64,000 nucleotides of DNA from Microbacterium sp. LWH3-1.2 (GTDB taxonomy: Bacteria > Actinomycetota > Actinomycetes > Actinomycetales > Microbacteriaceae). Made by a program: the position numbers and the translations under genes. Shown here one piece after another: positions 36,015 to 45,185 of the stretch (the stretch's first letter is position 1; every line of letters begins with the position of its first letter). The DNA lies in assembly GCF_040675855.1 (NCBI RefSeq), contig NZ_JBEGIK010000001.1, positions 1,674,001 through 1,738,000 of the forward strand, read 5' to 3'. Under the pieces are notes generated by a model that was given only the letters and a program-made list of their open reading frames with translations, did not search any database and was not told the DNA's origin.

Positions 36015-39000
36015 ATGACGACGGCGCGACGGCGAGGCATCCTCGCTGTCGTCACCGCGATCATCCTGCTGGCGCTCGGCGCCGGGGTCGCCGTCGCCGT
36101 CGGCGACGCGCTCGGCATCCGCACCGAGCCCTCGGCCCAGATGGAGCCGGCCGCCCCGGTCGTGCCCGCGGTCGCCGAGGCGGTTCTGCCGCCGTCCTTC
36201 ACCTTCGATGCTCCCGACACCGAGCGCGTGTCGGTCGCACTGGAGGAACTGACGGATGCTGCGGCCGCAGCATCCGCAACCTCCGGCGAAGCCGTGCTCA
36301 CGGTGCGGATCGACCCGACCCTCGTCGCGACCGATGACGCGTACACGCTCGAAGGGGATGCCGCGTCGCTGCTCGTCCGCGCCGGCAGCGAAGCCGGCGT
36401 CACGCGCGGCATCTACGACCTCAGCAACCAGGTGCGCGCCGCCGCGCCGCTCACCGAGCTCATCGGCGAACACGAGGCCTCGCGCCTGGCGGTGCGCATG
36501 ACCGATCTCGGCGCGGTCGGCGTGATCCCCGACCCGGCGCAGTGGAAGGCGGGCGACGACTACTCGCACGCGTCGAAGGCGTTCGCGGCGGTGGTGCAGG
36601 CCGAGCCGCCGTACGTCGACCAGACCGCCCTCGCCGCGGCGTTCGAGGACTTCGACGGGTTCCTGCGACACTCGCTCGCGAACGGGTTCAACGCCGTCGC
36701 GTTCCCCGGATTCGTCGAGTACGTGACGTTCGACGACGCTCCCGACGGCCCGGTCTACGCGGACGGCGACGATCACCGAGACAAGGCGCTGGCGCTCCGC
36801 GACGCGTACGCACCGTTCTGGGAGCGCGCCGACGAGCTCGGCATGAAGGTGTTCCTGCGCACCGACATGCTCGCCTTGACCGGGCCGCTCGAGCAGTACC
36901 TCGCTGAGGAGTTCGGCTCGCTCGACACCGAGAACCCCGAGCTGTGGAGCGTCTACACCGCCGGCCTCGACGAGCTCTACGACGCCGTGCCCGCGCTCGA
37001 CGGGGTGCTCATCCGCATCGGCGAGGCGGGTCCGGTCTACGACGTGGGCGGTTGGGACTACTACTCCGCGCTCGAGGTGACCTCGGTCGACGCCGTGCGC
37101 ACGATGCTCGAGGCGTTCACGGGGCAGGCCGAGGCATCCGATCGGGAAGTGATCTTCCGCACGTGGTCGGTGGGGGTCGGCGCCGTCGGCGACATGCACA
37201 CCAACAGCGCGTCATATCAGGCGGTGCTGGGCGGTATCGATTCGCCCGCGCTGATCGTGTCGACGAAGTACACGCTCGGCGACTTCTACACGTGGCTGCC
37301 CCTGAACGACACGCTCGAACAGGGGGCCCAGCGGCGCATCGTCGAGTTCCAGAGCCGGCGTGAGTTCGAGAACTTCGGCGCGTTCCCCAACGACCTCGGC
37401 CCGCAGTACCAGGGGGCGTTGCAGCAGCTGCTCGCCGCGAACGACCAGGTCGAGGGTGTCTGGGTCTGGACTCAGGACGGCGGACCGTGGCGAGCCGGAC
37501 CCATGTCGCTGTACCTGAAGTCCGGGTTCTGGCAGCTGTACGAGCTGAACACGCAGCTCGCAGCATCCCTCGCGCAGGATCCCGAGGCCGACGTCGCCGG
37601 CATCACCGCCGCGTGGGCGCGCGAGTACTTCTCCGAAGACCCCGCCACCGTCGAAGCGATCGTCGCGGCGATGACGCACTCCCGCGACGCGATCGCCGAG
37701 GGCATGTACGTTCCGCAGTTCGCCGAGCAGCGGGTGTTCGCCATCGGGCTCGAGCCGCCGCCCATGATGTGGATCTTCGAGTGGGACATTCTCACCGGCG
37801 ACTCCGCGGTGCTCGATGTGCTGTACTCGATCGTCCGCGACAGCGGCCCCGACGGCGTCGAGGCGGCGATCGCCTCCGGAGCGGACGCGGTGGCCGCGGT
37901 CGAGCAGATGCGCGATCTGGTCTCGGAGACGGATGCTGCCACCTGGCACTCCGCCGACATCCGGGCCGCGTACCTGAACACGCTCGACTACGAGCTCGAC
38001 ACCCTGCGGCTCCTCGAGGCGTATCGCGCGATGATCCTGCACCAGGGGCAGTGGCACGACACGCTCTCGCCCGAGGCGCATGCCCGGTGGGACGCGGACC
38101 GTGCCGTCTACGAGGAGCGTGCGGCAGAGCACCTCGAGGCGTACGAGGGGAACATCGACTACCCGGCGTTCAACCTCACCGCCGCGCAGCTGGGCGTGGA
38201 CCGCGGGCAGCGCGACGAGACGATGGCGTGGTTCGCGCGCGTGCTGCTCGTGCTCGCCGCCGCCTGGGTCGTGATCGGCATGCTCGCCGCCCGCACGCGC
38301 CTGGTGGCGAAGCCCGGCGCCGCGGCGGCGCGCGCGACGTGGATCGCCTCGACCCGGCCGTGGCGGGCCCGCGAGTCGACTCTCGGCATGCTCGAGCTCG
38401 ACCGATGGCTGCTGCTGGTCGTGCCCGCCGGGCTGCTGATCGCGACGCGCGCCGTGCAGACGTCGTTCCTGTCGTGGACGCACCTCGCCGTCGTCATCGG
38501 CGCCTGGGTCGTGTTCGCCCTCGCGCTGCGCCTGTTCGTCTGGGAGCGCTCGCCGTGGCCCGTCATCGCCGCCGTCGGCGGTGTCGTGATGCTGCGCTGC
38601 ATCGTGACGCTGTTCGCCCTGTCGTTCACCGGACCGGGCGGCTACTGGTTCGCGTTCTGGACCGACCCCGTGCTGCGGACCGTGTACATCACCGTCGCGT
38701 TCGCGCTGTTCGTCTGGGTGTTCGTCGCTGCCGGCTGGGCGCTCGCGGCGCAGGTGCGCGCACGGCGCGCGACCGGGTACGTGCTCGCCGCTGCGGGCGC
38801 GGGGCTGCTCGTGCCGGCGGTCGTCGTCGGGTTCGTCGGCCTCGAGACCGCGCTGAGCCTGTGGAACGACGAGTTGGGCCTGCTCCCGTGGGGCCTCGCG
38901 CGCATCCTCGGCATCACCACGTACCTCGAGATCCCCGATGCCACCCCCTGGGCCGCGTCCGCGTTCGGTGGTGCGCTGGTCATCGTCGGACTGCTGCTCG

Positions 39001-39047
39001 CGGTGCCATGGCGACGGCGGCGGGGCGCAGCATCCGTTCCCTCCTGA
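36015..39047 (+). CDS. Large GH67-like ectodomain protein with C-terminal membrane domain
   Basis: A 1010-residue protein. An N-terminal hydrophobic segment (9-30) acts as signal anchor. Residues about 60-700 form an extracytoplasmic part: a GH67-type N-terminal domain (DAYTLEGDAASLLVRAGSEA, VTRGIYDL), then a barrel with HSLANGFNAVAFPGF, VLIRIGEAGPVYD and VEFQSRREFENFGAFPND followed by WVWTQDGGPW, recalling alpha-glucuronidases; E in IRIGEAG and E in VEFQ are candidate catalytic acids. The last 270 residues hold about six membrane segments, not usual for GH67. Whether it is an active hydrolase is open. It stands alone between the EAL gene and a GntR relic, and its -10 suggests a leaderless mRNA. 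Confidence 0.7.
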   Translation: MTTARRRGILAVVTAIILLALGAGVAVAVGDALGIRTEPSAQMEPAAPVVPAVAEAVLPPSFTFDAPDTERVSVALEELTDAAAAASATSGEAVLTVRIDPTLVATDDAYTLEGDAASLLVRAGSEAGVTRGIYDLSNQVRAAAPLTELIGEHEASRLAVRMTDLGAVGVIPDPAQWKAGDDYSHASKAFAAVVQAEPPYVDQTALAAAFEDFDGFLRHSLANGFNAVAFPGFVEYVTFDDAPDGPVYADGDDHRDKALALRDAYAPFWERADELGMKVFLRTDMLALTGPLEQYLAEEFGSLDTENPELWSVYTAGLDELYDAVPALDGVLIRIGEAGPVYDVGGWDYYSALEVTSVDAVRTMLEAFTGQAEASDREVIFRTWSVGVGAVGDMHTNSASYQAVLGGIDSPALIVSTKYTLGDFYTWLPLNDTLEQGAQRRIVEFQSRREFENFGAFPNDLGPQYQGALQQLLAANDQVEGVWVWTQDGGPWRAGPMSLYLKSGFWQLYELNTQLAASLAQDPEADVAGITAAWAREYFSEDPATVEAIVAAMTHSRDAIAEGMYVPQFAEQRVFAIGLEPPPMMWIFEWDILTGDSAVLDVLYSIVRDSGPDGVEAAIASGADAVAAVEQMRDLVSETDAATWHSADIRAAYLNTLDYELDTLRLLEAYRAMILHQGQWHDTLSPEAHARWDADRAVYEERAAEHLEAYEGNIDYPAFNLTAAQLGVDRGQRDETMAWFARVLLVLAAAWVVIGMLAARTRLVAKPGAAAARATWIASTRPWRARESTLGMLELDRWLLLVVPAGLLIATRAVQTSFLSWTHLAVVIGAWVVFALALRLFVWERSPWPVIAAVGGVVMLRCIVTLFALSFTGPGGYWFAFWTDPVLRTVYITVAFALFVWVFVAAGWALAAQVRARRATGYVLAAAGAGLLVPAVVVGFVGLETALSLWNDELGLLPWGLARILGITTYLEIPDATPWAASAFGGALVIVGLLLAVPWRRRRGAASVPS

Positions 39048-39108
39048 AGGGGAGTCCGAGACCGGGTGTTCACCATGCGCTCACGAAGGCGCGAACGCGT
39101 TTCCGGCG

Positions 39109-39282
39109 TCAGCCGTCGGCGCCGAGCACGATCTCGTGGGAGAGGGCGTCGCTCGTGTCCACGTGGCGGAGCGCCACGTCGGCAGCCGCCTCGGCGTCTC
39201 GACCCGCAAGGGCGTTGACCAGATCCCGGTGCTCGGCGAGCAGGATCTCGGGGGAGCGGCTCTGACGCAGCTGCCAGTGCCG
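39109..39282 (-). pseudogene. C-terminal relic of a GntR/FadR-type (FCD) regulator
   Basis: The minus frame from 39282 to the stop at 39109 reads RHWQLRQSRSPEILLAEHRD, then LVNALAGRDAEAAADVALRH, a good match to the end of FCD ligand domains (EHR.LV.A...RD...A......H). No helix-turn-helix or start precedes it, so about three quarters of the gene is gone. Confidence 0.6.
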
Positions 39283-39377
39283 AGGAACGAGCCGACACCC
39301 GAGGGGGTGTGTCGACGAGGGTTCGGCCGGACGCGTACCGATTGCTCGCGCCGCTGGCTCTCGTTGCGGCGCCTCTC

Positions 39378-39383
39378 TAGGCT
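39378..39383 (+). promoter_or_regulatory. -10 element of leaderless promoter (CHAD gene)
   Basis: TAGGCT ends six bases before the ATG at 39390. Confidence 0.5.
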
Positions 39384-39389
39384 CGGGGG

Positions 39390-40271
39390 ATGGGCAGGCA
39401 GCGCGAGGATCCCACCGTCGGAGACGTGCTCGGAGAGATCCTGCGCCGCACGGCGGCCGAGGTCGAGGACACCGCCGCTGCCGCCCTGGCGGACGAGCCG
39501 GACGGCGTGCATCAGCACCGCGTGCGGGTGCGGCGGCTGCGGAGCGTGCTCGGCGGTTTCCGCCAGGCCCTCGACACGCGCGCGGCGGAGCGGCTGCGGG
39601 TGGCGTACGCCGAGTGGGGGCGCGAGCTCGGCGTCGTGCGCGACATCGAGGTGCGGGCCGACGTCGCGGAAGAGATGCTGGAGCGCGCCGAGATCGACGA
39701 CCCCGCGGTGCGGCGCCGGCTGGTCGAGAGCGAGCGCGACCTCTACCCGGCCGCGCACGAGCGGCTCGTGGAGCTCGCGCGTTCGCCGCGATCGGAGGAG
39801 CGCGCCCGACTGCTGCGCGAGTTCGTCGATCCCGCGGTCGTCGACGACCCGGATCAGCCTGCAGCCGACGTGTTCGCGGCCGTGCTGGCGAAGCAGGCGC
39901 AGCGCGTGGCGAAGGCCGAGGCCCGCCTCGACGGCTCGGACGATGCTCACCACGAGCTGCGCAAGGCCGCGCGCCGCACGCGGTACGTCGCCGAGGCGAT
40001 CGCCGACGTCGCTCCCGATCTGTTCCCCCAGGAGGTCGAGGCCATCGCGGAGGCCGGCGACGACCTGCACGACGCGCTCGGTGGGCACCGCGACGCGATG
40101 CTGCTCGCACACCGGGTCGCGCACGAAGGTGCCCTCGCCGGCCGAGCGGGCGAGCTGTCCGACGCCTACGACACGATCGCCGGGCTGCTGCGCGACGAGG
40201 CGGAGAAACGGCTCGCCGAGGTGTCGCCGGCGCTGCGGAAGCTGAAGGCGGCTGCCTCGCGGCTGCCGTGA
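39390..40271 (+). CDS. CHAD-domain protein
   Basis: A 293-residue all-helical CHAD protein (conserved histidine alpha-helical domain). The two histidine/arginine-rich helices are visible: VHQHRVRVRRLRSVLGGFRQAL near residues 40-61 and AHHELRKAARRTRYVAEAI near 190, with the GDDLHDALGGHRDAMLL segment following. CHAD domains bind polyphosphate; some accompany CYTH triphosphatase domains, which is absent here. No operon partner is evident. Confidence 0.9.
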   Translation: MGRQREDPTVGDVLGEILRRTAAEVEDTAAAALADEPDGVHQHRVRVRRLRSVLGGFRQALDTRAAERLRVAYAEWGRELGVVRDIEVRADVAEEMLERAEIDDPAVRRRLVESERDLYPAAHERLVELARSPRSEERARLLREFVDPAVVDDPDQPAADVFAAVLAKQAQRVAKAEARLDGSDDAHHELRKAARRTRYVAEAIADVAPDLFPQEVEAIAEAGDDLHDALGGHRDAMLLAHRVAHEGALAGRAGELSDAYDTIAGLLRDEAEKRLAEVSPALRKLKAAASRLP

Positions 40272-40334
40272 GTCACAGCATCCGCCGCGCGTGAACGGCA
40301 CGACGCCGGCGGCATGGGTGTCGGCGCACGCGCC

Positions 40335-40340
40335 TAGACT
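40335..40340 (+). promoter_or_regulatory. -10 element of the pcrA promoter
   Basis: TAGACT ends nine bases before the ATG at 40350, giving a leader of at most three or four bases. Confidence 0.45.
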
Positions 40341-40349
40341 TGACGGGCA

Positions 40350-42809
40350 ATGACGGACGCCAGCACCCCCATCATCGTCGGCAGAGACATCGGTCCCCAG
40401 GGCCCCGCCGCACGCCTCGACGACGACCTCCTCGAAGGGCTCAACCCGCAGCAGCGGGAGGCCGTGACGTACCGAGGGCAGGCGCTGCTCATCGTAGCCG
40501 GCGCGGGCTCCGGCAAGACGAGCGTGCTGACACGGCGCATCGCGTCGCTGCTGCGAGGCCGCGAGGCGTGGCCGAGCCAGATCCTCGCGATCACGTTCAC
40601 CAACAAGGCCGCGGGCGAGATGCGCGAGCGCGTCGAGCACCTCGTGGGCGACTCGTCGCGCGGCATGTGGATCTCGACGTTCCACTCCGCGTGCGTGCGG
40701 ATCCTCCGGCGCGAGGCGGAGCAGTTCGGCTTCACCAAGTCGTTCACGATCTACGACTCCGGCGACTCGCGAGCCCTCATCAAGCGCCTGGTCAAGGAGC
40801 ACGAGGCCGACGCGTTCGGGCTCACGCCGGCGGCCACGCAGTCGAAGATCTCCCGTCTGAAGAACGAGCTGGCGGATGCCGAGTCCTACGCCCGCTCAGC
40901 CAACATGAGCGACCCTGCCGAGCGCGTCTTCGTCGAACTGTTCGGCGCATACCAGCGCGAGCTGCAGAAGGCGAACGCGTTCGACTTCGACGACCTCATC
41001 GGCCAGACGGTCTTCCTGTTCCGCGCGTTCCCGCAGGTCGCCGACGTCTACCGACGGCGCTTCCGGCATGTCCTGGTCGACGAGTACCAGGACACCAACC
41101 ACGCGCAGTACGCGCTGATCCACGAGCTCACGCGTCCGCCCGGATCGGATGCTGCGCCCCTCGCCGCGTCGGGCGGCATGATGATCTTCGAGCCCGAACC
41201 GGCCGCAGAAGACGGTGCCTCGCTGACAGTGGTCGGCGACTCCGATCAGTCGATCTACGCGTTCCGCGGCGCCGACATCCGCAACATCAGCGAGTTCGAG
41301 AAGGACTACCCGGGCGCCAAGGTCGTGCTGCTCGAGCAGAACTACCGGTCGACGCAGAACATCCTGTCGGCGGCGAACGCGGTCATCGGCCACAACTTCG
41401 ACCGCAAAGACAAGAAGCTCTGGACCGACGTCGGGGAGGGCGAGCAGATCGTCGGCTTCACCGGCTACTCGCAGCACGACGAGGCGCAGTTCGTCGCCGA
41501 CGAGATCGAGGCGCTGCGCCGCGCCGGCGTCGACTACTCGCAGATCGCGGTGTTCTACCGCACGAACTCGCAGTCGCGCGCGCTGGAAGAGATCTTCATC
41601 CGCTCGGCGCTGCCCTACAAGATCATGGGTGGCACGAAGTTCTACGAGCGCGCCGAGATCAAGGACGCCCTCGCGTACCTCGTCGCGGTCGCGAACCCCG
41701 CCGACGAGATGGCCATGCGCCGCATCATCAACCGGCCGCGACGCGGCATCGGCGACGTGACGATCGAGACGATCTCGCGGTACGCGGCCGATCAGCAGAT
41801 CACGTTCCGGGACGCGCTCGCGAACTCGTCGGCCCTGGGGGTCGGGCCCAAGATCCAGGCGGCCGTCGCGCATCTCGACGCAGTGCTGGCCGAGGCCTCC
41901 GAGATCATGCTCCCGTCCTCGGGCGAGCTCGCTCCGCCCACCGCCGTCGCTGAGGGCCTCACCCTGCTGCTCAACAAGAGCGGCTATTACGACGCGCTGC
42001 GGGCCAGTAAGGACGCGCAGGACGAGGCGCGCATCGAGAACCTCGACGAGATGGTGGCCGTCGCCCGCGAGTTCGCGCGCAACAACCCCGAGGGAACTCT
42101 GCTGGACTTCCTCACCGAGGTCGCTCTGGTGTCGGATGCCGACGACCTCGAGGATGCATCAGGCTCGGTGTCGCTCATGACGATGCACACGGCGAAGGGC
42201 CTCGAGTACGACGCCGTCTTCGTGACGGGAGTCGAAGAGGACCTCATCCCGCACCGGATCTCGGCGGGGGAGCCCGGCGGTCCGCAGGAGGAGCGTCGGC
42301 TGTTCTATGTCGGCATCACGCGCGCTCGCAAGCGCCTGTACCTCTCGCTCGCGATGACCCGAGCTCAGTTCGGCGAGGTCACGGTCGCGATGCCAAGTCG
42401 TTTCCTTCAGGAGATCCCCGCCGAGCTGCTGCACTGGCGCCAATCGCCGGGCGACGTGAACTCGCGGGGCGGCACGCAGTCACGCGCGCTCAACGCACGA
42501 CGCGGCTCGGGGTCGGGCTCCGGGTTCGGCGGTTCAGGCAGCCGGCGCTACGGCGATGATCTGGTGCCGCTGGCGCGCCGCGAGCCGTCGGGCAACCTCG
42601 AGCGCTTCGCGAACAAGATCCCCGCCAAGGTGCGCGACAACGGGGACCTCGAGCTGGCGCCCGGTGACCGCATCCGTCACGACGACTTCGGTGAGGGCCG
42701 CGTCGACGCCATCACCGGCGAGGGCGCCAAGCGCGTCGCGCACGTGCGGTTCGACTCGGCCGGCCCGAAGAAGCTGCTGATCAAGATCGCCCCGATCACG
42801 AAGCTCTGA
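40350..42809 (+). CDS. pcrA: ATP-dependent DNA helicase UvrD/PcrA
   Basis: An 819-residue SF1A helicase. Q-motif LNPQQREAV (31-39), Walker A AGAGSGKT (50-57), motif II DEYQDTN, motif III GDSDQSIYAFRGAD, motif IV LEQNYRST, TMHTAKGLEYDAVF (V) and VGITRARKRLYL (VI) are all present. A linker rich in Gly and Ser (SGSGSGFGGSGS) leads to the C-terminal Tudor-like domain (DRIRHDDFGEGRVDAITGEG) that contacts RNA polymerase in PcrA. It unwinds DNA 3' to 5' in repair and at stalled transcription complexes. The following 224 bp (42810-43033) hold no clear gene. Confidence 0.95.
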   Translation: MTDASTPIIVGRDIGPQGPAARLDDDLLEGLNPQQREAVTYRGQALLIVAGAGSGKTSVLTRRIASLLRGREAWPSQILAITFTNKAAGEMRERVEHLVGDSSRGMWISTFHSACVRILRREAEQFGFTKSFTIYDSGDSRALIKRLVKEHEADAFGLTPAATQSKISRLKNELADAESYARSANMSDPAERVFVELFGAYQRELQKANAFDFDDLIGQTVFLFRAFPQVADVYRRRFRHVLVDEYQDTNHAQYALIHELTRPPGSDAAPLAASGGMMIFEPEPAAEDGASLTVVGDSDQSIYAFRGADIRNISEFEKDYPGAKVVLLEQNYRSTQNILSAANAVIGHNFDRKDKKLWTDVGEGEQIVGFTGYSQHDEAQFVADEIEALRRAGVDYSQIAVFYRTNSQSRALEEIFIRSALPYKIMGGTKFYERAEIKDALAYLVAVANPADEMAMRRIINRPRRGIGDVTIETISRYAADQQITFRDALANSSALGVGPKIQAAVAHLDAVLAEASEIMLPSSGELAPPTAVAEGLTLLLNKSGYYDALRASKDAQDEARIENLDEMVAVAREFARNNPEGTLLDFLTEVALVSDADDLEDASGSVSLMTMHTAKGLEYDAVFVTGVEEDLIPHRISAGEPGGPQEERRLFYVGITRARKRLYLSLAMTRAQFGEVTVAMPSRFLQEIPAELLHWRQSPGDVNSRGGTQSRALNARRGSGSGSGFGGSGSRRYGDDLVPLARREPSGNLERFANKIPAKVRDNGDLELAPGDRIRHDDFGEGRVDAITGEGAKRVAHVRFDSAGPKKLLIKIAPITKL

Positions 42810-43021
42810 CGAGCGGCGGCTCACTCCCGGCGAGAACCTCCCTCGATCAGCAGGTGGTGGTGGGCCAGGCGGCGGAGCACGGCCGGGGCGGCATTCCATC
42901 CCGCCGCCTCCAAGGCTCCCCGCCGTCGCGGCGTCGGCGCCCTCGCGAGATTCCGGGGACGCCGTGCAGCCTCTCTCAGCGATCCTGAGAACGGCACGCG
43001 ATCGGGCAGAGCACGGCGGGT

Positions 43022-43027
43022 TAGGCT
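43022..43027 (+). promoter_or_regulatory. -10 element of leaderless promoter (SseB-family gene)
   Basis: TAGGCT ends six bases before the ATG at 43034; no ribosome-binding site is present. Confidence 0.5.
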
Positions 43028-43033
43028 CGCACA

Positions 43034-44251
43034 ATGGCCTTGTTCTCGCGCCGTCCGAAGAAGCCCGCCGCGCAGCCGCCGACCTTCCCCGAGCCCTCGC
43101 CGGCCGACGAGGTCACGGCCGAGAGGGCGGCCGCTGCCCCGGCTGGGGCGCCGTCACCCGACGAGGCGACCGGCGCCGCTGTCGGCGATGCGCCTTCCGC
43201 CGCCGTCAGCGACGCACTCTCTGCGGGAACGGATGCTGCCGCCCGACCTGCGCTTGAAGACCCCACGCGCGACGTGCCTGCTGAAGATGCGGCGACGAAT
43301 GCTGCAGCATCCGTGTCCATCTCCGTCTCGTCGTTCGGCGGGCTCGGGGTGTCGCCGGCGACCTCTCAGCCGGCGGAGCCGCGCGAGCCCCAGGCCGGTG
43401 AGACCGTGCCGCCGGGGCCGAAGCCCCGCCTCGGCGCCCGCGAGTGGATGCGCACGGCGCCCGAACAGACCGAGACTGTCCCGGGGCTGCGCGACAACGT
43501 GCTGCTGCGCGCCGCGCTCGGGCGCATCGGCGACGCTCCGGCCTCGCAGGCGCTGCTCGACGTCACGCGGCAGCTGCTGCAGGGGCACGTGTTCCTGCGG
43601 GTCAAGGGCGACGCGCGTGCGCTCCTCGCCGAGGGGAAGGGGCTGCCGCTCGCGATCGCGAACTCGGGAGAGCGGACCTTCGCGCTCGTCTACTCGAGCG
43701 GCGCCGCGCTGCAGGCGAGCGTCAAGGCCGACGGCGACGCCGAGACTTCGGCGATGGGCCAGCCTGTGCTCACGGTGCTGCGGCACGTGTTCGCGAGCTC
43801 GTACGACGGGATCATCATCGACCCCGCGTCGTCGCCGTCGCGCGCGGTGCTGCCGAAGGCGCTGCTGCAGCGTGCCGTCGAGCAGGCCGACCCCCAGCTG
43901 ACGGTCAAGACGCTCCTCGCTGCGGAACGCACGCCCGAGACCAACGCCGAGCTCGCCGAGGCGCTCACACGCGTTCCGCTCTGGGTCGCTGTCGGGGTCT
44001 CGGACAGCGGCTCACCCGGGATCGCCGAAGCGCGCGATGCCGAGGGGCGCCGCTTCCTCGAGGTCTACTCGCACCCGCTCGAGGTCGCGGTCATGGGTCG
44101 TGGCGACAACGCCGGCCCCATCACTCCCGCCCAGCTCGCGAAGGCGCTGGGCACCGACGAGGGACTCGCGGGCCTCTTGGTCGACCCCGCGGGGCCTTGG
44201 ATCCGCCTCAGTCGTGGGGACCTCGCACCCCTCCTCGCCCTCGCGGACTGA
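43034..44251 (+). CDS. SseB-family protein with disordered N-terminus
   Basis: A 405-residue cytoplasmic protein. The first 130 residues are Ala/Pro/Glu-rich and probably disordered. The rest looks like two SseB N-terminal-type modules: DNVLLRAALGRIGDAPASQALLDVTRQ..VFLRVKGD..LPLAIANSGERTFALVYSSGAAL, and a second with TPETNAELAEALTRVPLWVAVG..RRFLEVYSHPLEVAVMGRGD. The function of SseB-type modules in actinobacteria is not established. It follows pcrA but has its own leaderless promoter. Confidence 0.82.
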   Translation: MALFSRRPKKPAAQPPTFPEPSPADEVTAERAAAAPAGAPSPDEATGAAVGDAPSAAVSDALSAGTDAAARPALEDPTRDVPAEDAATNAAASVSISVSSFGGLGVSPATSQPAEPREPQAGETVPPGPKPRLGAREWMRTAPEQTETVPGLRDNVLLRAALGRIGDAPASQALLDVTRQLLQGHVFLRVKGDARALLAEGKGLPLAIANSGERTFALVYSSGAALQASVKADGDAETSAMGQPVLTVLRHVFASSYDGIIIDPASSPSRAVLPKALLQRAVEQADPQLTVKTLLAAERTPETNAELAEALTRVPLWVAVGVSDSGSPGIAEARDAEGRRFLEVYSHPLEVAVMGRGDNAGPITPAQLAKALGTDEGLAGLLVDPAGPWIRLSRGDLAPLLALAD

Positions 44252-44269
44252 GAGGCACGAGCAGGGGGG

Positions 44270-44297
44270 TTGACACCGCTCCGATCGCGCGTACTCT
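44270..44297 (+). promoter_or_regulatory. Promoter of the ArsR cassette
   Basis: A consensus TTGACA (44270-44275) and TACTCT (44292-44297) are spaced 16 bp. The operator-like repeat follows immediately. Confidence 0.6.
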
Positions 44298-44299
44298 AT

Positions 44300-44315
44300 T
44301 CAACATAAGCGTTGA
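44300..44315. promoter_or_regulatory. ArsR-type operator candidate
   Basis: TCAAC-ATAAGC-GTTGA, five-base perfect arms, spans the expected transcription start, 20 bp before the ArsR start codon, a normal place for repression. Confidence 0.5.
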
Positions 44316-44334
44316 TAAAGGGATGCGTTGAGCA

Positions 44335-44709
44335 ATGGACGATGACCGGCTCGATCGAGCTTTCGTGGCGCTGGGCGATCCGGTCCGCCGCGCGATCATC
44401 GCGCGGCTGAGCCGCGGGCCGGCGACGGTGGGCGAGCTCGCCGAGCCGTTCCCCATCACCATGCAGGCGGTCTCGCGCCACATCAAGGTGCTCGAAGACG
44501 CCGGGCTCGTCACGCGCTCGCGCGATGCGCAGCGGCGACCCGTCCACCTCGACGCCGCGGCGCTCGAGGATCTCACCGCATGGATCGACCGCTACCGGCT
44601 CGACGCCGAGCGCGCCTACCGGCGGCTCGACGCGGTGCTCGCGGCGGCAGCATCCGTCCCCACAGCAGCAGCCCCTCGCAGGACCGACACGAAGGAGAAG
44701 GAATCATGA
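44335..44709 (+). CDS. ArsR-family transcriptional regulator
   Basis: A 124-residue winged-helix repressor: LGDPVRRAIIARLSRGPATVGELAEPFPITMQAVSRHIKVLEDAGLV is the standard ArsR core. No metal-binding CxC motif is present, so it is of the non-metal type usually found beside SRPBCC (AHSA1) genes. It heads the cassette with the SRPBCC protein and a DHFR-like protein; its stop overlaps the next ATG. Probably autoregulated through the inverted repeat upstream. Confidence 0.92.
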   Translation: MDDDRLDRAFVALGDPVRRAIIARLSRGPATVGELAEPFPITMQAVSRHIKVLEDAGLVTRSRDAQRRPVHLDAAALEDLTAWIDRYRLDAERAYRRLDAVLAAAASVPTAAAPRRTDTKEKES

Positions 44710-45182
44710 GCAACCCGCTCATCATCGAAGCCGTTCCGGGCACGTCGTATGCCGACATCACGCGGGAGTTCGATGCTCCCGTCGAGGCGCTGTTCCGGGC
44801 GCATGCCGATCCGGAGCTCTTCCAGCAGTGGATCGGACCCGGCGAGGAGCGCACCGAGATCACGCACTGGGACTTCCGCACCGGCGGCGGCTACCGCTTC
44901 GTGCAACGCGACGGGAGCGGCGAGTATGCGTTCCGCGGCGTGTTCCACACGGTGCGCGAGAACGCGCTGATCATCCAGACCTTCGAGTTCGAGGGCTGGC
45001 CCGACGAGGTCAGTATCGACTGCATCCGCTTCGAGGCGCTCGAGGGCGGTCGCTCGCGGATCGTCGACCACAGCGTGTTCTCGACCGTCGAGGTGCTCGC
45101 GAACATGCAGTCCGAGGGCATGGAGCGCGGCATGCGCGAGGGCTACGACAAGCTCGACGGGCTGCTCGCGGCGGAGGGCTGA
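44706..45182 (+). CDS. SRPBCC (AHSA1-like) family protein
   Basis: A 158-residue START-like-fold protein: YADITREFDAPVEALFRAHADPELFQQWIGP, then WDFRTGGGYRFVQRD and MRHGYDKL-like GMREGYDKLDGLL are the usual landmarks. It probably binds a small hydrophobic ligand. AAGGAGAAGGAA precedes the ATG, which overlaps the ArsR stop. The ArsR/SRPBCC pairing is common; its substrate is unknown. Confidence 0.88.
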   Translation: MSNPLIIEAVPGTSYADITREFDAPVEALFRAHADPELFQQWIGPGEERTEITHWDFRTGGGYRFVQRDGSGEYAFRGVFHTVRENALIIQTFEFEGWPDEVSIDCIRFEALEGGRSRIVDHSVFSTVEVLANMQSEGMERGMREGYDKLDGLLAAEG

Positions 45183-45185
45183 CCC

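Noticed and set aside
42818..42905. Minus-strand stretch reading EAAGWNAAPAVLRRLAHHHL in the gap after pcrA
   Set aside because: It looks faintly like a protein end, but there is no start, no recognisable family and the frame breaks at once, so it is not called.
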